Assembly: GCA_037176725.1 (NCBI GenBank)
Contig: JAZBRS010000060.1
Location: 53,782,001-53,846,000 of the forward strand
Direction of reading: 5' to 3'
Source of the DNA: Posidonia oceanica
Lineage: Eukaryota; Streptophyta; Magnoliopsida; Alismatales; Posidoniaceae
Length of the DNA: 64,000 nucleotides
The notes under the pieces were generated by a model. The model searched no databases, was not told the DNA's origin, and saw only the letters and a list, made by a program, of their open reading frames with translations. This document shows positions 1 through 11,031 of the stretch, piece after piece (positions within the stretch are counted from its first letter, which is position 1; every line of letters begins with the position of its first letter). A program made the translations under genes and the position numbers.

Positions 1-668
1 TAGGTCTGTAAACTATCCACTGGTTGACAGGATCGTAAACTGTCGTTAGGCTGATACTCCTAAACTATCACCCGCAATTGCATTATACGGCTGATATCCA
101 GTAACTATCCCTCATCATTGCGTGTTTCCAGTTGATAGGTCTGTAAACTATCCACCGGTTGACAGGACCGTAAACTGTCGCTCCAGTTGATAGGTCTGTA
201 AACTATCCGCCAGTTGGTAGGACTGTAAACTACCACGCGTAATCATGTTATACGGCTGACATCCAATAACTGTCCCTCGCAATGCCGTTTCCAGTTGATA
301 GGACTGTAAACTATCCTCCAGTTGATAGGTCTGTAAACTATCCGCCGGTTGACAGGACCGTAAACTGTCGCTCTAGATGATAGACTGTAAACTATCCGGC
401 ATTGCGTTATACGGCTGATATCCAGTAACTATCCCTCATGGTTTGTGGTTTCCAGTTGATAGGTCTGTAAACTATCCTCCAGTTGATAGGTCTGTAAACT
501 ATCCACCGGTTGACAGGACCGTAAACTGTCGTTAGGCTGATACTCCTAAACTATCACCCACAACCATGTTATACGGCTGATATCCAGTAACTATCACTCA
601 CAACTGCCTCCGGTTGACAGGGCCGTAAACTGTCACTCCCGGTTGATAGGACCGTAAACTATCCGGAC
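1..668 (+). repeat. Tandem hairpin array, GTTGATAG...CTATCC units
   Basis: Roughly 25-35 bp units of the form GTTGATAGgnctgtaaaCTATCC alternate with units GGCTGATATCC...TAAACTATC and CGGCTGATATCCAGTAACTATC. Each unit holds a short inverted repeat. Arms occur as GATAG/CTATC or as GACAG/CTGTC, so the two arms change together while the loop (gnctgtaaa or gaccgtaaa) is stable. The same array recurs at 46166-47115 in E4, at the same place relative to the polypurine tract. Confidence 0.9.
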
Positions 669-1188
669 GATAAGCCCGTCACCTTATCATTTTTTTCTCC
701 TTTTCGGCGTGGCCTTGTCCCAGGAAGACGAAGTCACGCACCCCCTTTCTGCGATCGGAGAGTTGGCCTCTCTCCCCTCGCGCCCCTTTCTCTTCTCTCT
801 GCTAGCTTGCTCCCCGGGCGGGGACCAGCTGCACCCTGCTTTCCCTTGCTTTGTCGCGCAAGTCTGGCCTCCCTGCCAGATATTCGCGCCACATCGCATC
901 TTTTTATCATTTTTCCTGCATCATCTCTGCACTTTCTTAGCTAGCACTGCATATTACTTTAGCATCTTCAGTATCACTTGCACAGCATCAGCATTTTCTT
1001 CTAGCTGCACTAACTGTTATACTAACTCTTGCATTGCATTCGCATCAGCATGCATACACACAGCACAGCATCCATCTGCATTGGCATTTTGCATTGCGGC
1101 AACGGGCCACGATCTTCGGTGCATCCGCCGAATAAGTAGCTCACGCCCATAGCAACCCGCTGCTCCCGCCGGTCTGATGGGGTGTCTT
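669..1188 (+). other. E1 3' internal noncoding stretch
   Basis: This stretch between the array and the polypurine tract matches 47116-47627 in E4 with many substitutions and small indels. It begins with GGCGTGGCCTTGTCCCAGGAAG-like sequence and continues with GCAT-rich simple sequence (for example around 1030-1100). The open frames through it are not conserved as protein between the two copies, so I read it as untranslated element sequence. Confidence 0.7.
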
Positions 1189-1254
1189 GTCAACCCTGAG
1201 CAGCGGCCGCGCTCCGCTTGCCCTCGCTCAGGGAGGGGCATCTGTTGACACCCC
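1189..1254 (+). promoter_or_regulatory. Polypurine tract in a stem spanning the LTR junction (E1)
   Basis: The polypurine tract AGGGAGGGG (1230-1238) lies just before the LTR start at 1243 and should prime plus-strand DNA synthesis. GTCAACCCTGAG (1189-1200) can pair with CTCAGGG (1227-1233) and with TTGAC (1245-1249) inside the LTR, leaving most of the polypurine tract as a bulge. The pairing is inferred by eye. Confidence 0.75.
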
Positions 1255-4200
1255 ATCTTGACAGGCTCGGACCCTTGGAGCCCTCTTGGTGATTGCTGGA
1301 TCAAACCCCAACCAAACCCTAGCCCTAATCCTCCTCTCTACCCTTCAAAATCAGCCTGTCTTGGCCCAGACCTTTACCCCCCTTCCCAACCTCAAAACCC
1401 AACGAAAATCCATAGGAAAATCCACCACTATCCACTCAACAAACCTACCTAAAAACCTAGAAATTTCCAAACCTAACCCATTCCCAAAAACCCTAGAAAA
1501 CTTAGGTAAAACTACCCTTTTTCTACACCTTGAAACCCCTCCAAAACCTCCTTAGAATCAAACCAAAACTTTAGAACGAAGACTTCAAACCCTAGACTAC
1601 CCACTCACCAATTCTCACCCCATTCCAAGACCATTAAGACCCTCTTTCACCCAAATTATCCTTTTCTCTCTCTGGGATTATCATTTTCTCTCTCCTCTCT
1701 CTCTCCTGATTATCATCTCTCCTTTCATCCCCTTCTCATCCTTTTTCTGGTCTGGCTGTGGGCCCCCTCTGTGCTTCTATCCTTCCTCTATCTTATCCCT
1801 ATTTTTACTTCATTTTTAACACTTTTTCTGAATTTTGAAAAATCGTTTTCCTCCAACCTATCTCTTTTCCTCTTATCTCCCTCTTTTTTCCATTTCTTTC
1901 CTCCTTCTCTTTTCCTTTTCTCCCTTTTGCAAAAATCCACAAAAACCCATAAAAATCTGTAAAATCTCAAAACACAAAAGAAGCAAATCAGAACCCTAAG
2001 AAAAACAATTAAAAAATGTTAAACAAGCAATTAACAACTTAAACTTAACTAAAGCAAGCTAAAAAGAAAACCAAACATGCAAACTAAAAAATGCAAAACA
2101 AATCAAAAGAAAACACTGAAAAATCTAGGAAAAAACTAAAATGAGATCTAAACTCACCAAAAGTAAAAACCCCACTAAAAGAATTAAAAAACAAACCCTA
2201 AAAAGAAGAATTAAAAATCGAACACTAAAACAAGTAATTAAAGAAGGCAAAAGACTTAACCTAATAAACATAAGAAAAAACAAGTTAAAAACTTAATTAA
2301 AAAAGAAAATAAAAACACATCCGGAAGACTTAAAAACATCCTATCAAACCAAAAAAATCCAACTAAAAACTTCAAGAAAAATCAACAAATAAAAATCAAA
2401 ACATAACTTAAAAGACTTAAGAAGGAAAAACCCTAAGAAGACTACAACTTAAAAATCTAAAATCAACCCTGATTAATACGAAATTAAAACCTAAAAAAAA
2501 CCTAATCAATATCTTAGGTGTCCAACAAGGGAAATACAAATTTTAAAACAATTTAAAAAAGGTTTAACAAACATTTAATCAAGTGAAAACCAATTAAAAA
2601 CAAAACCAAAACCCTAAAACCCTAATCAAGCCCAAAACACATTAATCAACTCAAAATGACCATTAAAAATCTTAATTAAAATCCTAACCTACAGCACAAC
2701 CTCTCCAGTATTTTTATTTATTTTTAGTTCATTTTTACCAATTTTATTTCCCCTTTTTGCCCCTTCCTTCTTTCTTATTTCCCTTCTTTCTTTCTTTCTT
2801 TTCCTTACTGGGCTCAATCCAGCCCGTTTCTTTTTTCTTTTATTTCTCCTCCTTTTTCCTTCGGCCCGCAGCAGTCCGGCCCACATCCTTCCTTCTTCCT
2901 CTTCCTTCTTCTTCCTCCGCGTTCCTCCGTTCCTCTCCCGCGAGCTGCCAACAGTTCTCCCTCCACCATTTTAAATTTCGAAGCTTCAATCCTTTCATCT
3001 ACAGCAGCCCGCCGCTCTCTCCTATCTCAGCACCGATTCCGGGAGGCATCAAGTGCCTGTCATCTCGCCGGCTGCTGGTCCCTTCAGCTGCAGTGCCGCC
3101 GGTGGAATTCAAACCACTAGCTCGCGCCCAACAGTCTCCTCCTCCTCATTCTTAAGCCCGTTCCTCCTTCAATCCAGTGAGGGCGAGAGAAGCAATCAGA
3201 GAGAACCAAGAGAGAGCGAACCAGTGCGAGAGAGCAATCAGACCAGAATTCCAGTTTTTTCTTCCACCTGTGCCTTCCTCCGTTCTCCTCCTCTTCGTCT
3301 TCCAATTCCAGGAAGAAGAGAGAGCAGAAGAGAGTGTTTGAGGGTCCTTGGCATCCCGGAGAGAAGCCTCCATCTCAGCCCAATCCCCACGCCCAGTCCT
3401 CCTCCTTTCTTCTCTGAAAAATTCAGCAGACTTCCCTCTTCCATTTCCAGAAAACCAAATCTCTTCCCGGCCTTCATCCACCTCCCAATTACTCCCCCAA
3501 GCTCACCCAGAAATCCAGCACCATTCCCCAACCTTTCTACAGCCATTCCACCACCCAAACTGCCCCCTGATCACCCGACACTCCAACTGCAAATCCAACA
3601 CAGATCCCTCCAGAATTCCCTTCACTCCCGTCCACCAGATCCCACCAAAATCCACCCAGACATTCACCTGCATCCCACCTTTCCAGAGCCCCAGACCTCC
3701 GGCCCTAACTCTCACCACAGATCCCAAACAACACAACAAACACTTAGCTTCACCACAGACCCAAAATCGTCCCAGTCAGCTATCTCCTTCCACACCTTCC
3801 AGAAACCCTCTCCGAGCATCCAACCTCACTCGCCAGACTTCCAGCAACCTCCCGGAGGGCTTCATTCCACCGGACGAGCAGCAACAACCTCCCCCCACCT
3901 CCGGCAGTATCCTCTGAACCCAAAAATGCCAGATTCCTCTCCGAGCTTCGAAGCTCGCGTCCGATCGCGCAGGAAGCACCAGAAGCACCCCCTGAGAAGA
4001 TCCCAACCACCGCGAGCCGCTGGAAGCCTCCGCAGCGACCGGACGACGAGCACCGGCCGGCTCCGATCCTGTCGAGGTCGGGAGCACCCTCCAGACGCCA
4101 CCGCAGGTACTCCTCGCCCTCCCCCGCTCTCTCTCCTCCTCCTGCTGCTTCTCCGCCGGTCAGAGGCCAGATCCAAGCATTCCAGACGCCGCAGCAGCTC

Positions 4201-6967
4201 GCCGGTCCTCCTTTCTTCTCCGGCGCCGGTTCCCTGACCTCCACGATGCTCCGGCCAGCAGAGCGAGCTCCGGACCGTTCCCAGAGCTCCGGACGGTCGC
4301 CGGCTACGCCCTCCGCCGGTCTGCGCCTCCTCAGCCCCCCTGTCGGCGGTCACGAGCTCTGACGGCCATCTGCTACAGTGCTCGTCGACCGTCGGCCAGT
4401 ATTGTGCATTTATTTTTTCATTTATAAAGTTTGCTGGTAAATATTGCATGTTTAGCTTAAGTTTTCTTATTTTTGCGTTCCAGTCCTTCTGCCATTTAAT
4501 ATGCTTAGTTTTTAATTAAATACCATGCTAAATTGCATAATGTGTTTCTATTTTTCTGTATTTGCAATCCAGTCCTTTTACTGTGCTTTCCAGTTATAAA
4601 AATTTATGCCTTAGCCCTCCTGTTTTCATTTATTGCATATAGGTCCTGCAGTAGATTATTTAAATTTAATGCATGAAGTTTACCTTATAATATTGCATTT
4701 CAGACCCCTGTGATTTACTGTTTCTGTATTTAAATCCATTGCACTGTAGAACTTAGGGTTTATTTTCTTATTTTGCATACTGCATTGCATATTTTACCTT
4801 CTGGTTTTGCATATTTGCATTTAGGTCCATTTTAAATGGACAGTAACTGTGTTGCATATATTTTAGCCCATTGCATTGCATTTTTGCCCCTATTTTTTCC
4901 AAAAATTACACTGCAGTCCTGTTCCCTGATTTTCAGAGCATGTTTTCCATACTAAATTGCATTTTTAGCCCCTGCATGATTTCAAAATCACACATAGGTC
5001 CTTGCATCTTTTAAAAAATCATGTGAAAAGACCATTTTGCCCCTAGGTTGCATTCTAGCTCCTATGCCTACCAAATTGCATATAGACCTTCCACTAGTAT
5101 TCCCAGACTCTTCAGAACCTTGTTTTCTAGAAAATTTGCATTTTAGACCCTAGTTTTCTTAAAATTGCTTTCTGATCCCTTTTTGGTTTCAAAACCTCTC
5201 CTAAAGCATACCCTCTTTTTAAAACAACTTCCCGAGCCTAGTTTTTTGCAAAATGAAGCCCAGCCCTCTCCTGTTTTCAAAACCCTTTCCTGTGAACCCC
5301 TGTTTTCTGGAAAATTTGCATTTTTAGCCCCCTTCTTTTTCAAAATGCTTTCTGAACTCCTGGCTTTTCCCAGTTTCTTGTCATTGCTTTTTCTTGCTTT
5401 TGCATGCATCCTGCACTCATCTAGTCTTGCATTCTAGCATCCTCTTGCACACACTAAGCACTTTTAGCTCCCTTTCACTTGGGAGGACCTTTTTGCACAT
5501 CCCTAGGACCTCCTGAACACCTAGATCTGTTCTTCTCCCCTGTTCTGGCCCTTCTGCCTTGAAGCTGCGATATCTTCCAACCCGGCCGTTGGATCTTCTC
5601 AAGTAAGCTGCCCAGGCGACCGCGGCGAGGCGCTCTTCAGCATGGACCAGACAGATTTCAGATCAGGCTCCCGGATTTCCAGGTATGTCCTCCTAAACCC
5701 CTGCATTGCATTTGCATGCCATTTGCATAGTTTTCCTTGTTTTCACTTTCTGTCTCTTTGAGCATGTAGAATAGGGCCTCCCCTTTCCGCTTCTATCTCC
5801 AAATCCCCGTTTCGCGTACCCCTGTGTGTTTTGTGTTGAGTTTTCCTTAGATTTGCCACTTAATGTGACTTTCTTCCCCCTTTTCCACGATCCGATCGCA
5901 TCGCGAGCTTTGGGCAGCATGCGAGACACACCGTGGAACGGTTTAGTGGGAAACAGTCGTTAAGAGGTGGTAATCCCTCCTTTTGCACACTCTCCCCTCC
6001 GTAGGTCTTCACACCTACTCTGAGCGGTCCTAAACGACGTCTGTTCTTACACACACGTTGTTTTGCCTCCCCTTTGGCCTCTTCTGATCTTTTCTGCATT
6101 CTTGTATTTCGCATGGCTTCCCCGAGGTTTTTGCTTCGCTGTTTTGGCACCATTTCGCGTGCCTGCCCTCGCTTTTGCACTGTTTTGCGTGCCTCTTCGC
6201 TTCCTTGTCTCGTTTTACGTGCTGCCTTGCTTTCTCGCTCGTTTTGCGTGCCGGTTTTGTTCTTTTGCTCCGTTCTGCATGCCTTGCTCTCTTCTCGTCT
6301 AGTTTTGCGTGTTTTACGCCATTTTCCCTTGCGTGTCGATTGCATTGCTTGGTTTTCTCGCTGTTTCGCTTTTTCGCCTGCATTTGCATGTAGGGCTGTG
6401 ATGCTTACTGTCTGGAGTTCTCACGAGCTAGGTTTCGCCTAATTCGGAACACGGACAGCGCAGCTGAGCACTTAGAGAGCACGTTTACTTCCTTGCTTTG
6501 CTTCTTCCCACTAGAGCACACCTTGAGCATTCATTTAGGCATTTATAGGCACATAGGCATTCAATCCTGCATTTTCCTGCGTATGCGAGCGTAAGCCTAG
6601 AAAGACCGATTCTCGGGCGTGTCGGGGGTGCCTAACACCTTCCCCGCGCGTAACAGGAGTCCTTACCTTGTCTTTTGGCCCGCAATGACCGTACTGCCCT
6701 TATCCTAGGCTAGAGTCATCTCATTTGCATTTGTTTGCATTTGTTTTCCTTTGCATTGCTTTTCTTTGCGTTTCTTGCTCGGTTTTGCGTGTTAATTCAC
6801 GCATTTCCCTCGGTTTTCCTTGTCTCTTGTTAATAGACATGGTGGCGACTCTGATTTGTCTTATCTTTCCTTTTTTTCCTCGATTCCAAGTGTTTTCAAG
6901 TTGAGCCTCTTCCTCGGATCCAATCGCCGCTGAATCAGCGAGCCTGATTCCGATCGGGATCGCTACA
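1243..6967 (+). repeat. A-type LTR of E1 (3' LTR, 5725 bp)
   Basis: The LTR starts TGTTGACACC directly after the polypurine tract and ends GCTACA. It matches the LTRs of E4 along its length but clearly diverges from them. Blocks in order: CCTAACCC/CCCTAG-rich start (1243-1560); CT-rich strip (1640-1960); A-rich strip (1960-2690); GC-rich block (2880-4380) ending near a donor-like CAG|GT at 4107; T-rich block with recurring TTGCAT...AGGTCC phrases (4390-5400); conserved block with donor-like AG|GTATGT at 5681; CGTTTTGCGTGCC repeats (6110-6345); conserved terminal hairpin (6624-6645); TGGTGGCGACTCT (6840), 128 nt before the end. Confidence 0.88.
6110..6345 (+). repeat. CGTTTTGCGTGCC short repeats in A-type LTR
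   Basis: About ten degenerate copies of a CGTTTTGCGTGCC phrase occur at 20-35 bp spacing. The same array occurs at the same LTR position in E4 (about 52560-52775), and an expanded version lies on the minus strand in E6 (about 59960-60390). Function unknown. Confidence 0.7.
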
Positions 6968-7655
6968 CACACCGCTCCGCCTTTCACACCGTTTTGCGCG
7001 TCGATCTTGTTTTCTTGCACTATTTCGCGTGCCGTTTCCATTTCTCGCATCATTTTGCGTATTTTACGTCATTTTCTCTTGCATGTCGCTCTGCATTGCA
7101 TGGTTTTACCATTGTTTTGCTTGATCGCCTACATTCGCATATAAGGCAGTGATGCTTACTGCCTGGAGTTCTCACCAACCAGGGTTTCGCCCGGTTCGGA
7201 ACACAGACAGTGCTGCTGAGCACTTAGATTGCACGTTTAATTCCTTGCATGCATTCCAACACTTAGAGCACACCTTTGAGCATCCAATTAGGCATTCATG
7301 GCATCTAGGCATTCAAAGCATGCATTTCCCTTCAAAAGCGAGCGTAAGCCTAGAAAGACCGCTTCTCGGGTGTGTCAGGGGTGCCTAACACCTTCCCCGT
7401 GCGTAACAGGAGTCCTTAGCCTTTCTTTGGCCCGCAATGACCCTTTTGCCCTCGTCCTTGGTACGAGACATCCTCTTTGCATAGCACTTGCATTGAACTG
7501 CATCTTCTTGTGTGGTTTTGCATGTTCTTCATGCATCTCCCCGGTTTTCCTCGTCTCCCGATTGAATAGACTAGGTGGCGACTCTCCTTTTTTTCCTTTA
7601 TCTTTCCCTCCTCCGCGTCGCTCCATCCGTGAATACCTCTCTCCTTCGGGCCCTC
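6968..7655 (+). repeat. 5' LTR remnant of E2 (right part only)
   Basis: This piece carries the landmarks of the right third of an LTR: GTTTTGCGTG repeats, the GATGCTTACTGCCTGGAGTT block at 7151, the conserved terminal hairpin at about 7377-7400, and AGGTGGCGACTCTCC near 7575. It stops before the expected ...ACTACA terminus, and pol-region sequence takes over by about 7660. By eye it is closest to the A-type LTRs. Confidence 0.7.
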
Positions 7656-7659
7656 TTTG

Positions 7660-10600
7660 GTTCGAATCCTCTGAAGGAGAAGGGCAGTGTTCACACATAC
7701 AGGAAGGAGGATGATGTAGGCAAAGATGAGAATGATGAATCATCGCTTGAGTTCTGGCCCTACGACGATGATCCAGAAGGCCCCAACCTCCATGTCGAAG
7801 AGGAGACAGAGGTTGTTAGCATTGGCACAGCAGAAGAAGTTAGAGAGGTTAGTATTAGCGCCCATCTGTCGCCCCAGGCTAGAGTAGAATTCATCGCATT
7901 CTTGAAGGAGTATGTGGATGTCTTCGCCTGGAGCTACGAGGATATGGTTGGCCTCGACATTGAGATAGTTGTGCACAACCTGCCCTTGGACCCAGACGCA
8001 AGGCCAGTAAAGCAGAAGCTAAGGCGGTGGCGACCGCAGTGGCTACTTATGATCAAAGAGGAGATCATGAAGCAGCACAATGTTAACTTCCTCAAGGTCG
8101 TCCTTTACCCTAAGTGGCTTGCAAACGTTGTGCCAGTGCCCAAGAAGGATGGACGAGTCCGCATGTGCATCGACTACCGGGACCTGAACAAGGCGAGTCC
8201 CAAGGATGATTTCCCACTGCCACACATTGACATCCTAGTCGACAACACTGCAGGGCACAAAATGCTTTCCTTCATGGATGGCTTCTCTGGCTATAACCAG
8301 ATCAGAATGGTAGAAGAAGACATGGAGAAAACATCCTTCATCACCCCTTGGGGTGTCTTCTGCTACCAAGTTATGCCATTTGGGCTGAAAAATGCTGGTG
8401 CAACCTATCAGAGGGCCATGACTGCATTTTTCTACGACCTCATGCATCAAGAAGTTGAGGTCTACGTGGATGATATGATTGCCAAGACCAAAGAGCCTGA
8501 GGATCATCTTACTTGCCTAAGGAAGCTCTTTGACCGCTTGAGAAAGTATAAGTTGTGCCTTAACCCCAGCAAATGCGTATTCGGGGTATCTTTTGGCAAG
8601 CTCCTGGGCTATATTGTTAGCTAGAGAGGGATTGAAGTGGACCCGATGAAGGCAAAAGCCATCGTGGACATGCCACCACCCAGGACAGAGAAAGAGGTCC
8701 GAGGCCTGCTCGGATGCCTGCAGTATATCAGTCGGTTCATTGCACAGCTCACGCCTATCTGCGAACCGATCTTCAAGCTCCTGAAGAAGAATGTATAGAT
8801 CAACTAGAGCGAGGAGTGCCAAGCTGCCTTTGACAAGATCAAGCAGCTTCTGAACAAGCCTCTTATTTTGGTCCCTCCCACGCCGGGGAGACCTCTGCTT
8901 CTCTACCTCTCTACCACGCAGCATTCCATGGGCACCGTCTTGGGCTAGCATGATGAATCTAGTAGAAAGGAGCATGCAATTTATTACCTGAGCAAGAACT
9001 TCAATGATTGCGAAGCCAGGTATACCACAATGGAGAAGACCTGCTTATCCCTCTTCTAGGCTGCACAGAAGCTCAGGCACTACATGATGGCATATCCAGT
9101 CCGGCTTCTATGCTGACATGACCCCATCAAGTTCCTCTTCCAGAAGCCAGCAATGGTAGGCAGATGCGTCAAGTAGCAGGTACTGTTGTCTCAGTACAGC
9201 ATCACCTTTGTCACGCAGTGAGCCATGAAGGGCCAAGCCATGGCAAATCACCTTGCAGACTTTCCTTTACCTGAATACCAGCCTCTCCAGACGTAGTTCC
9301 CGGATGAGGACATCCTCTTTGCAATGGAGGACCCTGAAAACTTAGAGCAGTGGCAACTCTATTTCAATGGCGTTGTCAATAAGAAGGGTCGAGGCATAGG
9401 CGCAGTGCTGACCACACCGTAGGGGCAGATGATCCCCTTTGCAAGGAAGCTGATCTTCAAATGCACTAATAATGAAGCAGAGTATGAAGCATGCATTCTG
9501 GGACTGAAGGTCGCGCTCGAGCATGAGGCACAGAAGCTGCATGTGCACGGCGATGCCATGCTGGTGATTTCCCAAGTGAATGGCGATTGGAGAACAAAGG
9601 ATCCAAAGCTTGTGCCATATCACGAACACCTGCTGAAGCTGATAGAACAATTTGCAAGCATTTGCTTCTAGTACATGAACAGGGCAAGGAATGCATATGC
9701 AGACGTGCTAGCAACCTTTGCATCCTGGCTCAGTATACCTGAAGACCGAGCAGTTGATGTATCAGTTACACACATGGAGTAGCCCACGCATTGCATGAGC
9801 ATAGAGGAGGCGGATCTAGTAAAAGAGCAGCCTTGGTATTGCGACATCAAAGCCTTCCTAGAGTCTGGCAACTACCCACCTGGCACCTCAGCAGCAGATA
9901 GGAGAACTTTGACGCGTCTGGCGTCGAAGTATGTGTTAGGGGCGGGGCAGCTATACAGAAGGTCATACAGTTAGATGCTCCTGCGCTGCTTGAGCAAGCA
10001 AGAGGCCGACACGCTAATGCTCCAAGTTCATGCAGGAACTTGTGGTCTGCATATGAATGGAGTACTGTTGGCTAAGAAGATCATGTTGCAAGGCTACTTC
10101 TAGTCGACCATGGAGGCAGACTGCTGCCAGTTTGTACGTAGATGCTACAACTGCTAGACCTATGGTAATCTTATGCACGCTCCCCCGTAGGAATTGCATG
10201 GCATGTCCTCACCGTGGCCCTTCTCCACCTGGTCATCGCTTCATTCTGGTAGCGATAGACTATTTCACTAAGTGGATGGAAGCAACCTCCTACAAAGCGA
10301 TCACAGCTGCGATGACAGAGAGGTTTATCAAAAACAACATTGTCACCCGATATGGGGTCCCGCATGCAATCATCTCTGACAACGGCTCGAACTTCATTGC
10401 AAAGAGGATCGAGGAGTACCTGCAGAAGCACCAGATCAAGCATCATAGATCCTCACCATATCGGCCATAGATGAATGGAGTAGTGGAGTCTGCCAACAAA
10501 AACATTATGAAGATAATGAAGAAGATGGCAGAAACCCACAAGGACTGGCATGACAAACTCCCGTACGCACCCTGGGCATACAGGACATCAGTGTGGACCT

Positions 10601-11031
10601 CGACAGGAGCCACCCCGTACTCGCTGGTGTACGGCATGGAGGCAGTGCTGCTTGTCGAAGTTGAGATCCTTTCGCTGCAAATCCTGCGAGAAGCAGAGCT
10701 GGAAGAAGCAGAATGGGTCGAGGACCGCTACACCCAGCTCAACCTGATTGATGAGCGCAGATTGCAAGTAATGCACAATGCTCGCTGCTAGCAGAAGCGG
10801 ATGGCAAGAGCATACCTGAAGAAGGTGCGGCCTAGGAGCTTCCATCCAGGAGACCTTGTCTTATGAGCCATCCACCTGCCAGACGGTCGAGGCAAATTCC
10901 GACCCAACTGGTGTGGCCCCTTCGTGGTCAAGTAGGCATTCTCAGGTGACACAACGATTCTTGAGGACATGGACCAGAGTGGGCAGTCAGAGCCGGTCAA
11001 TGCATGCTACCTTAAGAAGTATTATCAGTAG
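7660..11031 (+). pseudogene. pol: Decayed pol of E2: RT - RNase H - archaeal-type RNase H - integrase
   Basis: The protein would copy element RNA to DNA and integrate it. Order seen: an acidic lead-in, then RT with KKDGRVRMCIDYRDLN, PFGLKNAGATYQR and the catalytic YVDD (8463-8474); a degenerate gypsy-type RNase H; a second, archaeal-type RNase H with NNEAEYEA and HGDAMLVISQVNGDW, where the first catalytic Asp is Asn (LYFNG near 9358); then integrase with HHCC-type finger residues, SDNGSN, VESANK and a GPF-type C-terminus ending at 11029. I count 20 premature in-frame stops: 17 TAG (such as 8622, 8796, 8805, 9294, 9972, 10101, 10468), 3 TGA, no TAA. A 44-bp deletion near 10229 removes the first integrase catalytic Asp and shifts the frame. 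It cannot make a working polyprotein. Confidence 0.93.

Larger units (their letters stand above)
1..6967 (+). mobile_element. E1: 3' part of a Tat/Ogre-like Ty3/gypsy element (left end outside window)
   Basis: Positions 1-1242 match the 3' internal region of E4 (46166-47681) in order: hairpin array, unique stretch, polypurine tract. They are followed by a complete A-type LTR. The LTR ends in CTACA at 6967 and is followed by CACAC, which would be the right-hand TSD; the left copy lies outside the window. Beyond 6968 the sequence is the interior of another LTR, so E1 is inserted into the 5' LTR of E2. No coding region of E1 is inside the window. Confidence 0.8.

Noticed and set aside
3053..4237. 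394-codon Pro/Ser/Arg-rich frame in the E1 LTR
   Set aside because: The start matches E4 LTR copies, but the frame there closes after about 151 codons and the residues diverge. It looks like a GC-rich untranslated leader, not a gene.
6840..6860. TGGTGGCGACTC taken as the working primer-binding site, with the LTR ending just before it
   Set aside because: TSDs of E4 and E5 and the end of E6 place the LTR terminus 125-190 bp downstream.
8622..10935. TAG as a reassigned sense codon in this system
   Set aside because: Frameshifts, lost catalytic residues and deletions accompany the TAGs, and CHG deamination explains them more simply; kept only as an alternative to test.
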